Shown: positions 7,385 to 12,164 of the stretch, piece after piece
Layout: every line of letters begins with the position of its first letter
Position numbering within the stretch: position 1 is the first letter of the stretch
Made by a program: the position numbers and the translations under genes
Assembly (NCBI GenBank): GCA_026770585.1
Contig: MU646304.1
Coordinates: forward strand, 413,856 to 426,019
Reading direction: 5' to 3'
Length of the DNA stretch: 12,164 bases
Origin: Baffinella frigidus
Taxonomy: Eukaryota > Cryptophyceae > Cryptomonadales > Baffinellaceae
Notes under the pieces: generated by a model
What the model was told of the DNA's origin: nothing
The model's database searches: none
The model's input: the letters and a program-made list of their open reading frames with translations, nothing else

Positions 7385-7460
7385 GCACCCCAAACCCTCA
7401 ACCCTCAACCCTCAACCCTCAACCCCCTAGACCCTAAACCTCAAACCCTGAACCCTGCAA
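7385..7460. repeat. Telomere-like block (CCCTCAA/CCCTAAA)
   Basis: About ten heptamers, mostly CCCTCAA with CCCTAAA and CCCTGAA variants. The mix differs from the array at 2069-2194, so the two were homogenised or seeded independently. Confidence 0.85.
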
Positions 7461-7837
7461 GCGAGCGAAGCTTCGTACCTCCCTTGCAGCATGCGAAGTT
7501 CCTGTGAGGTCCGAGAGGCAAGCCCCATAGCAGACTCCGAAGGGATTTCGTGAATAACGCACACGTGAATAACCCATAGGCCCTACGGTAGGCAATACCG
7601 CAGCGACATAGGGTGGTCCCTACTCATAAGGTAACGGGGAGTTGGGCAGGATTGGACCAAGAATCTCAAAGGGCAGCGCACTTTGTACTAGTCAACGATG
7701 TGATCACACTCACGAAAACACAATCACTGATCAGGATCCAATCACTGGCGTGGCACGCTACAGGAGGAGAACCGGCCGAGGTTCCTCTGCATTGGAAGGT
7801 TCGATGCTCTGAAGCTTGACACAAAGGCGGGCCATCC
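7461..7837. other. Gene-free stretch 3' of the IF1-like gene
   Basis: The section around 7571-7625 (CCCATAGGCCCTACGGTAGG ... GACATAGGGTGGTCCCTAC) resembles 3795-3835 and is probably another decayed member of the CCTACGG foldback family. The rest shows no gene. A 68-codon plus-strand open frame at 7613-7819 has no recognisable domain and opens inside the repeat. Confidence 0.5.
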
Positions 7838-7910
7838 TGCAGAACAACCTGGAAGTCCCAGTGTCCGCCTGTGGTGGGAGCTCACAAAACCTAAAGGGGA
7901 CCTAAAGGGG
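7838..7910. mobile_element. Half copy of the 5221-5530 foldback family at the 3' end of the IF1-like gene
   Basis: CTGCAGAACAACCTGGAAGT, CAGTGTCCGCCTGTGGTGGG, AGCTCACAAAACCTAAAG and GACCTAAAGGGG follow the same order as one arm of the foldback element at 5221-5530. The stop codon of the minus-strand IF1-like reading (7893-7891) falls inside this repeat. Confidence 0.65.
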
Positions 7911-8541
7911 GGCACACCTTGTACTTGCCAATGATGTCATGGAGTGCCTTGCGCTCCGCGGCAAGCGCGTCTGATACGTCTGCGAGGGGCGCGTTCTCCG
8001 CGGCAAGAACTCCCTGCGCTGCGAGGGTGTCGGCCTGCGCCTGCCCGAACCGAACGATGCATGTCTGAGACGCGCCCCTCTTCACGGGAGAAGTCGCTAG
8101 GCTACGAACGCGCTTTGGCAGGGAGGCTGTCTGACGCGTCCCGTCGCATGCGCGAGCTGCCATGAACGGGCTCGGGCACGTTGCACACGCGATTCGGCGA
8201 AAGCGACATGGAACACTTTTTGTACCTGGCGACTCGCAACGCAAACGCCCTGGACGTTCTCGCGACATACGCGCGCCCGGGGAGCGCGCGCACGTTGAAT
8301 TTGGAGCGCATGTGAGGTGCACGGGGGTGGCGGGGATGAAGGGGGTCCGGACCTGGATCTTGACAAGGAGATTGCGGAGGAGAATTTCCTCCTTCTTGTT
8401 AAAGTAGAGGGCCTCGGCGGCGCGCTCTGCGTTCTTGAAGCTTTCGATGCCCTCCATGGACAGGGCGCGCGCACCGTAGCGGCTAGCGAGCGGCAGGCGG
8501 AGCGCGGAGGCGAGGGCGCGGCGGAGCGGGGCGAGGGTCAT
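7891..8541 (-). CDS. Candidate mitochondrial F1-ATPase inhibitor (IF1/IATP-like), two exons
   Basis: Inferred exons are 8541-8353 (63 codons, donor CAG|GTCCGG) and 8034-7891 (acceptor GGCGCAG|GCC; an acceptor 6 nt earlier is equally possible), giving about 110 residues. Residues 1-29 (MTLAPLRRALASALRLPLAS...) are rich in Arg, Ala and Leu without acids, a typical mitochondrial presequence, which is why ATG 8541 is preferred over the in-frame ATGs at 8622 and 8604. Residues 34-63 (ESFKNAERAAEALYFNKKEE...) resemble the charged helical IF1 core, in which an F-K-x-x-E/A-x-A-E-x-x-Y-F-x-K-x-E pattern is usual. The C-terminal exon ends AAERKALHDIIGKYKV and then CPPLGPL from repeat DNA. IF1 proteins bind F1-ATPase in the matrix and block ATP hydrolysis; that role is inferred from similarity recognised by eye. 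Exon 2 could instead end in a donor at AAG|GTGTGC (7917) with further exons to the left. The gene is divergent from the dehydrogenase at 8716. Confidence 0.55.
   Translation of the reverse strand: MTLAPLRRALASALRLPLASRYGARALSMEGIESFKNAERAAEALYFNKKEEILLRNLLVKIQVRTPFIPATPVHLTCAPNSTCARSPGARMSRERPGRLRCESPGTKSVPCRFRRIACATCPSPFMAARACDGTRQTASLPKRVRSLATSPVKRGASQTCIVRFGQAQADTLAAQGVLAAENAPLADVSDALAAERKALHDIIGKYKVCPPLGPL
8035..8352 (-). other. Inferred intron of the IF1-like gene (318 nt, stop-free)
   Basis: The intron starts GTCCGG and ends GCGCAG on the minus strand. Its length is a multiple of three (318, or 312 with the other acceptor) and it has no in-frame stop, so a retained transcript would stay open and give a product of about 216 residues. 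Inside, the translated sequence is Arg/Cys/Pro-rich with no domain and unlike either exon, which is the reason for calling it an intron. Confidence 0.5.
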
Positions 8542-8715
8542 TGTTGAAGACTCGGTGGGGCGCAAATGATCAAAACCAGCTCTTTTTTTTTCTTGGTGAG
8601 ACATATCTCTAAAGTTAATCATGCGTCCTAAGTTGACCTTTCATCATCTTTGAGAGACTAAGTTGACGCATTGGGGACAGCCTACACAAAAACAACCAGT
8701 TTTCGATCCCCACAA
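8542..8715. promoter_or_regulatory. Divergent intergenic region between the two genes
   Basis: Only 174 nt separate the two inferred start codons, so the 5' UTRs and both promoters must lie here or overlap coding sequence. No TATA box is obvious. An 11-nt T run (8581-8592, one C) and two AAGTTGAC motifs (near 8630 and 8660) are the visible features. The stretch 8610-8647 (TAAAGTTAATCATG...AAGTTGACCTTTCAT) resembles the arm of the MITE at 3078-3453 and the piece at 9971-10017, so part of the promoter may be transposon-derived. Confidence 0.5.
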
Positions 8716-11700
8716 ATGGCGGCTTCCAACGTTCCCGGACGGTGCGTGGTCACCGGGGGGAGCGGCTTCGTCGGCCAGCGCCTCTGCGAGATGCTCGTGG
8801 AGCGAGGTGCTACCTCCGTCGTCTCGTTCGACATCGCTGGCAGGTCTTTCCCCGCCCCCACAGGCCATCCTCCCTCGTCCTCTGAACCCAGCGAGCGGAC
8901 GCACCCGGTGTGGGCAGGCGCTCCAGCGCGCCCCCGGCCCCCACCCCCGTACAGAAAACGCGCGAAACCCCAATCAACCTCTTCGCCTCATCCCGGGCGC
9001 AACGCCGCGTAGGCCTGGTGCGCGCCACCGAGTGCATGGTCGGGGGGGGGGTGAGAGACTCTGAGAAGCAAGCTGGCGAGCAGGCCGGCGTTCGCGTCGA
9101 CAGACCCGCGCATCAAGTACGTGCAGGGGAACATCGAGGACCTCGCGGCGCTCGAGGCGGTGTTCAATGGCGCTGAGTGCATCTTTCACATCGGTGAGCA
9201 GAATCCTTGCCGTGCCGGCGGAATAATGAAATGTTTGAGGATCTTTGCCCAAGGTCCGGTCCTAGTCAAACAGGTCTCCTAGGGTGTGAGCACATGGCGA
9301 TTGACAATACCGTTTGCTTATTTCCCTCAAGTCCAATTCAGTCGGTTGAATGACCCTGGAAAAGCAACAGGACATTCTGCTAAACGACACCGAATCAGCA
9401 AAAACACCGTCTCGTAGCGCTGCCTCAGTTGGCTTAACCGACTATTCTCAAGTTGACGTTCTGGGTGTGCGGTACAAATTCGTCAGCTTTCGAGCGAAAA
9501 CGAGCCCGGGCTCAGCAAATTGGTCCGCCCAAATCGACTGAGACAGAGCTGAGTCTCCTGAATGACTTAGCTCCTGAACGAAGTCGCATGAAAGGAGACT
9601 TACCACGCCAGAGCCTTGGAAGGGGTCGCCAAAAGTCAATCCCTCCTGAGGGCAGTGGTTTTAAAAAGTCAACAACCGCTTTCAGACGCGGTTTAAAAAA
9701 ATCAACCCCCATCTGCAATCTGGCGTGACAGCAACGACCCGGGTCGTAGCTACCCGGGACATCTTATTTTTCTCTCGCTGTTTTGAGCTGGTGCAAGCTC
9801 TTTTTTGGGGGGGGGGTTCACTCAGCGGTGCTGGTCAGTACCCGAGTCCGAGTCGAGTGAAGCCGAGTCTAGTGAAGCAGCGCCCACTCGGTGGTCTTCG
9901 AGGGTTTCGGATTTGAATTTGGGGCCGGATTCTGGGGTGTTACGTGACCAAATTTACACCAGAAAATCCCTAAAGTTAATTATCTCTGGACAAGTTGACT
10001 TTTGTTGAAAGGTCCGTAGTCCACAGTGCGGTAGGTTTCCTGAACGAACCGCTCAACGACCCTGCAGCAGCTAAATGCTAAATGATCCTGAAGCAGCTAA
10101 ATGCTAAATAAAACTTTATCAGCTAAATGCCAAACGACCGTGAAACCGCTAAGTGCTTACTGACCCTGCAGCAGCAGCTAAATGCTAAACGGCCCTTCAG
10201 CAGCCAAATGCTCAACGGCCCTGAAGCAGCTACATGCTAAATGATCCTGCAGCAGCTAAATGCTCCACGACCGTGAAACCGCTAAATGCTCAACGACCGT
10301 GCAACCGCTAAATGCTAACTGACCAAGATGCTAACTGAAATGCTAACTGCAATAACTTAAACGCTAACTGAAATCAGCGGCGCTGGTCGGGCCGTTCCAC
10401 AAGAAGGAGATGTACGCGCAATTGTGGGGATCTCCGATCCTATTTTGGTGTATTTTAAGGCTATTAATGAAGGCTAGATAGGTGACTGTCTTGTTTCCAC
10501 CCTTTAAGACACACCAAAATCGTACGCACCTTGAATACTCGGCGGGATGAAATCAGCGGCGCTGGTCGGGCCGTTCCACAAGAAGGAGATGTACGCGCGC
10601 GTCAACGTCGAAGGGACCAAGAACGTCATCAAGGCGTGCAAGAGCCAGGGGGTACTCTCCACCCGGCCGCTAGCCCTCTAATGTGGTACTAACAAAAGGC
10701 CTCTCTCTCTCCCGTGCGCGGGCGCGCCACCCTGAACCCTGAACCCTAAACCCTAAACCCTAAACCCCAACTCCTAAACCCTAAACCCTGAACCCTGAAC
10801 CCTAAACCCTAAACCCTAAACCCTAAACCCTAAACCCTGAACCCTAAACCCTGAACCCTAAACCCTAAACCCTAAACCCTAAACCCCTAAACCCTAAACC
10901 CTCACCCCAAACCCTAAACCCTCAACCACACACAGGTGAAGAAAGTAGTGTGCGCGGGGACGCCGTCGACGCGGATGGACATGTTGATCACATTTTCCGT
11001 CCCCAAACCCTACTTGTCCATTGTACGCCTTCCGCGCGGTACAAACTACAATCCGTCCAGCACAAAACACTTGTTACCGGCCGCCCCATCTGACCACAAC
11101 CCCAGCCTAAACTCTGAACCCGAAACCCGAAACCACAAATAGGTGAAGAAAGTGGTGTGCGCTGGGACGCCGTCGACGCGGATGGACGGGTATGATATAG
11201 ACGGTGCGCGCCTACCTAAACCCTCTGAACCCTTAACTTCCCCTTTCTGATTTGAGTCAAATCATCCTTCTCCTTCTTCTTCTTCTCGTTCTCCTTCTTC
11301 TTCTTCTTCTTTCTTCTTCTGTCTTCTTCTTTCTTCTTCTGTCTTCTTCTTCTTCTTCTTGTTTCTTCTTCTTCTTCTTCTTCTTCTCCTTCTCTCGAGC
11401 CTTAAGTTGAGTGATCCAATAGTCTGTGAGTTTTATGAGAGGCCAGCCTCAGCGTTCTCAACAGGTTGACCCGCATCCCTACCACGCAAGAGCCTAGGTT
11501 TGAGCCTGTGAAACAGAGTCTTTCGGGTGTGATAGAGCGCTTGCGGGAAAACTTGGCCGATTTCAACGAGATTTCAGAATTTGTACCAGAATCGTTGAGA
11601 TGGACCGGTTTCATGTCACGTCCTGGTACAAAAGCTCTGAATTTCTGAAAGCATGTCTCGTTGAAATCGGCCAAGTTTTCCCGCAAGCGCTCTATAGACG

Positions 11701-12068
11701 GCGCGCGCCTCTCCCCCACCAACCCACTTGAGACGCGATGGGGGTCAATCAAAAGTTGCCGTAAGGGCAGGTTCCGGGATATTCCTGGAAGTTGGCAAAA
11801 GTTGACTCGAGGCCTGATGGGAATTGACTTTTGCGATTGACCCCCCTCTGGTCTAGCGAGTCAAACCCAACCCACAACCCCTAAACCCCGCCCAGCTTTT
11901 TCACACAGAGAGAAGCCTTTTTGTTGGACTGGTGACGAAGAAGGAACGCCCCCCCTCCCCCTCATCCCTCCTGCGCCTCATCCTTTCAGCCTCATCGCAG
12001 GCAAGACGCAGGATGGGCGGTCCATGCCGAAGCCCGGCAAGTTCCAAGCGACGTACGCGGAGACAAAC
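8716..12068 (+). CDS. 3-beta-HSD / sterol-4-alpha-carboxylate 3-dehydrogenase family SDR, 5' part, five exons
   Basis: Inferred exons are 8716-8843, 9084-9193, 10557-10651, 11143-11203 and 12001-12068. Donors are CAG|GTCTTT, ATCG|GTGAGC, GGG|GTACTC, GACG|GTGCGC and AAC|GTATAT, and codon phase is kept at each junction (phases 2, 1, 0, 1). The 154 visible residues open with VVTGGSGFVG, giving the Rossmann glycines G14, G17 and G20, and D39 at the end of beta-2, the usual sign of NAD(H) preference. VQGNIEDLAALEAVFNGAE, HIAALVGPFHKK, NVEGTKNVIKACKSQGVKK, TPSTRMDGYDIDG and KPGKFQATYAET follow in the order of this family, which oxidises the 3-beta-hydroxyl of steroids or decarboxylates 4-carboxysterols in sterol synthesis (NSDHL/ERG26 type). 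Substrate cannot be told from this half. Family members run to about 350 residues or more, so over half lies beyond the window. Y150 of the Y-x-x-x-K motif is present but residue 154 reads Asn. ATG 8716 is the first in-frame ATG before the glycine motif. Confidence 0.85.
8844..9083 (+). other. Intron 1 of the dehydrogenase gene
   Basis: The 240-nt intron runs from GTCTTTCCCC to GCGAGCAG. The phase-2 junction forms AG|G (Arg43) and leads into PAFASTDPRIKYVQGNIED, which places the acceptor at 9083. An acceptor at CGACAG (9112) would break the frame. A G run at 9041-9050 lies inside. The open frames crossing this intron on both strands come from its GC content. Confidence 0.75.
9971..10017. mobile_element. 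Arm-like remnant of the 3078-3453 MITE in intron 2
   Basis: TAAAGTTAATTATCTC...AAGTTGACTTTTGTTGAAAGGTCCGT aligns with the left arm at 3087-3132. GTTGACTTTTG, TGAAAGGTCCGT and TAAAGTTAA are conserved while the middle is changed. No opposite arm is seen nearby, so this is a solo or truncated terminal repeat. Confidence 0.65.
10041..10371. repeat. Degenerate 25-nt minisatellite in intron 2
   Basis: Units of about 25 nt, of the form AACGACCCTGCAGCAGCTAAATGCT, repeat roughly a dozen times, with sub-variants carrying GACCGTGAAACCGCTAAATG. The right end collapses to short TGCTAACTGAAA units (10329-10370). GCTAAY inside the unit resembles the spliceosomal branch-site consensus, so the array supplies many candidate branch points just upstream of the duplicated exon 3 acceptor. 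Confidence 0.8.
10369..10419 (+). pseudogene. Duplicate of the acceptor and 5' part of exon 3 (upstream copy)
   Basis: These 51 nt are identical to 10548-10598 and include TGAAATCAG (acceptor) and the codons for A-L-V-G-P-F-H-K-K-E-M-Y-A. After 10419 the sequence departs from exon 3. If this acceptor were used, the frame would run on as QLWGSPILFWCI... and reach a TAG within about 25 codons, truncating the enzyme at about residue 115. The downstream copy continues into RVNVEGTKNVIKACKSQG and is therefore the working exon. Confidence 0.85.
10440..10522. repeat. Imperfect inverted repeat between the exon 3 copies
   Basis: TATTTTGGTGTATTTTAAGG (10441-10460) pairs with CCTTTAAGACACACCAAAAT (10501-10520), with ATTTTGGTGT/ACACCAAAAT perfect and a one-base bulge beyond. 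It lies inside the 128-nt spacer separating the two exon 3 copies and may be the core of a small inserted element. Confidence 0.65.
10731..10925. repeat. Telomere-like array inside intron 3
   Basis: About 27 heptamers, mainly CCCTAAA with CCCTGAA and a few CCCCAAA or CCCCTAAA variants, on the coding strand of the gene. An intron placement shows the array is interstitial. Its cleanness compared with the blocks at 1014-1257 suggests recent insertion or expansion. Confidence 0.9.
10934..10980 (+). pseudogene. Duplicate of the acceptor and 5' part of exon 4 (upstream copy)
   Basis: These 47 nt match 11141-11187 with two differences, GTA/GTG and GCG/GCT. Both are synonymous third-position changes in VKKVVCAGTPSTRMD. 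The upstream context is CACACAG|GTGAAG, a good acceptor. After 10980 the copy runs into unrelated sequence and lacks the GYDIDG continuation and donor, so it is not the working exon. Using its acceptor would end translation at 11140. Confidence 0.85.
11266..11395. repeat. CTT trinucleotide tract
   Basis: About 130 nt of nearly pure TTC/CTT with occasional TCT and GTC interruptions. It is all pyrimidine on the transcribed sense strand apart from isolated G. Such tracts can form triplex DNA and act as polypyrimidine tracts in splicing, but here it lies some 600 nt from the acceptor. Confidence 0.9.
11532..11695. repeat. Long hairpin (164 nt) in intron 4
   Basis: The outer arms 11532-11571 and 11656-11695 are perfectly complementary over 40 nt (ATAGAGCGCTTGCGGG... 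with ...CCCGCAAGCGCTCTAT). Inner arms (TTTCAGAATTTGTACCAG at 11572-11589 with 11623-11651) continue the pairing with one 11-nt bulge, leaving a loop of about 33 nt. In RNA this would be a long stable stem-loop on either strand. It could be a foldback element or a small-RNA precursor; nothing in the sequence decides between them. Confidence 0.85.
11740..11845. repeat. Inverted repeat with GGGGGTCAATC ends
   Basis: GGGGGTCAATCAAAAGT (11740-11756) pairs with ACTTTTGCGATTGACCCCC (11827-11845) apart from a 2-nt insertion, and AAAGTTGCC and GGCAAAAGTTG lie inside. The 106-nt unit shares the TTGACTTTTG motif with the MITE arms at 3078-3453 and 9971-10017, which hints at related ends, but the similarity is short. 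Confidence 0.65.

Positions 12069-12164
<96 letters not shown>
12069..12164. repeat. (AT)n run at the right edge
   Basis: From the donor-like GTATAT at 12069 the sequence is pure alternating AT to the last base. It is the start of intron 5 of the dehydrogenase gene, and the sequence stops inside it, presumably because the repeat could not be assembled through. The true repeat length is unknown. Confidence 0.9.

Larger units (their letters stand above)
9194..10556 (+). other. Intron 2 of the dehydrogenase gene (1363 nt, repeat-filled)
   Basis: The donor is GTGAGC at 9194 and the acceptor GAAATCAG ends at 10556. Content from left to right is unique sequence to about 9960 (including a CAAATCGACTGAGACAGAGC region and a G run at 9807-9816), a MITE-arm-like piece (9971-10017), a minisatellite (10041-10371), a duplicate of the 5' part of exon 3 (10369-10419) and a 128-nt spacer with an inverted repeat. 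The ORFs in 9350-9916 have no recognisable domain and are treated as intronic noise. Confidence 0.7.
10652..11142 (+). other. Intron 3 of the dehydrogenase gene (491 nt)
   Basis: The donor GTACTC follows CAGGGG and the acceptor CAAATAG ends at 11142. The intron holds a CT tract (10702-10711), a telomere-like array (10731-10925), the upstream copy of the exon 4 start (10934-10980) and a further short CCCGAAA patch (11116-11132). An open frame from GTG 10936 closes at TAG 11140-11142, the bases that form the acceptor of the working exon 4. Confidence 0.75.
11196..11710. repeat. 18-nt duplicate of the exon 4 / intron 4 boundary
   Basis: TATAGACGGTGCGCGCCT at 11196-11213 spans the last codons of exon 4 and the donor. 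TATAGACGGCGCGCGCCT recurs at 11693-11710 with one change, T to C, which removes the GT. The 479 nt between the copies contains the CTT tract and the long hairpin, whose right arm ends exactly where the second copy begins. Confidence 0.6.
11204..12000 (+). other. Intron 4 of the dehydrogenase gene (797 nt)
   Basis: The donor is GTGCGC and the acceptor is TCATCGCAG after a long pyrimidine-rich run (11950-11998, with CCTTTCAG as a second possible AG that breaks the frame). G|GC at the phase-1 junction restores Gly132. The intron carries a CTT tract, a long hairpin and a smaller inverted repeat, listed separately. The 116- and 60-codon open frames inside it follow from the hairpin and are not genes. 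Confidence 0.7.

Noticed and set aside
8604-8622. Upstream in-frame ATGs (8622, 8604) as the IF1-like start
   Set aside because: They would place a charged segment (HQEKKRAGFDHLR) ahead of the presequence and cross the repeat-like promoter segment; the start at 8541 begins directly with a typical mitochondrial presequence.
8644-8973. 109-codon minus-strand open frame opposite exon 1
   Set aside because: It is an antisense shadow of GC-rich coding DNA and has no domain.
8663-9064. 133-codon plus-strand open frame overlapping exon 1 in another frame
   Set aside because: It begins at TTG and shadows the dehydrogenase exon, whose frame carries the GxxGxxG motif.
9350-9916. Open frames of 63-91 codons on both strands in intron 2
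   Set aside because: They are short, overlapping on both strands, without domains, and enclosed by a phase-consistent intron.
11402-11752. 116-codon minus-strand open frame in intron 4
   Set aside because: The frame reads through both arms of the 164-nt hairpin, repeating the same peptide sense and antisense (for example IERLRENLADFNE), so it reflects the inverted repeat.

Overview
The window looks like nuclear DNA from a photosynthetic eukaryote (alga). It has spliceosomal introns with GT...AG ends, GC-rich third codon positions in the exons, and many blocks of plant/algal-type telomere-like repeat (CCCTAAA with CCCTGAA and CCCCAAA variants). A repeat-bloated green algal (prasinophyte-like) genome is one guess, but nothing here fixes the species. 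No bacterial genes, tRNA, rRNA, CRISPR array or operon was seen. The piece starts in a G run and stops in an (AT)n run, so both edges look like assembly breaks at low-complexity DNA.

Positions 1 to about 7,890 show no intact gene. They are a mosaic of degenerate telomere-like blocks, GA and other microsatellites, a 20-nt minisatellite, and several families of short inverted-repeat (MITE or foldback-like) elements. The elements lie at 1804-1946 with a detached arm at 2498-2553, 3078-3453, 3596-3755, 4758-4887 with a sister copy at 5742-5865, and 5221-5530. There is also a repeat pair at 6104-6246 and 6663-6830. One twice-repeated exon-like scrap lies at 749-831 and 931-1013.

Positions 7,891 to 12,164 hold two divergent intron-containing genes separated by 174 nt. 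On the minus strand (8541 to 7891) is a two-exon gene for a small protein with a mitochondrial-type presequence and an IF1-like (F1-ATPase inhibitor) core. On the plus strand, from 8716 and running off the end, is a five-exon 5' portion of a 3-beta-hydroxysteroid dehydrogenase / sterol-4-alpha-carboxylate 3-dehydrogenase family SDR. Its reading phase is kept across all four inferred introns (exons 8716-8843, 9084-9193, 10557-10651, 11143-11203, 12001-12068; 154 residues visible). The two genes share an intergenic region but no obvious pathway.

The most unusual feature is inside the dehydrogenase gene. Three exon/intron boundaries have a second copy nearby: the acceptor plus 5' part of exon 3 (51 nt, identical), the acceptor plus 5' part of exon 4 (47 nt, two differences, both synonymous), and the 3' end plus donor of exon 4 (18 nt, one difference that removes the donor GT). 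Unrelated sequence of 128, 160 and 479 nt separates the copies. This suggests introns that grew by insertion with duplication of the exon edge. The catalytic Lys of the SDR Y-x-x-x-K motif also reads Asn at the last visible codon, next to the (AT)n break.
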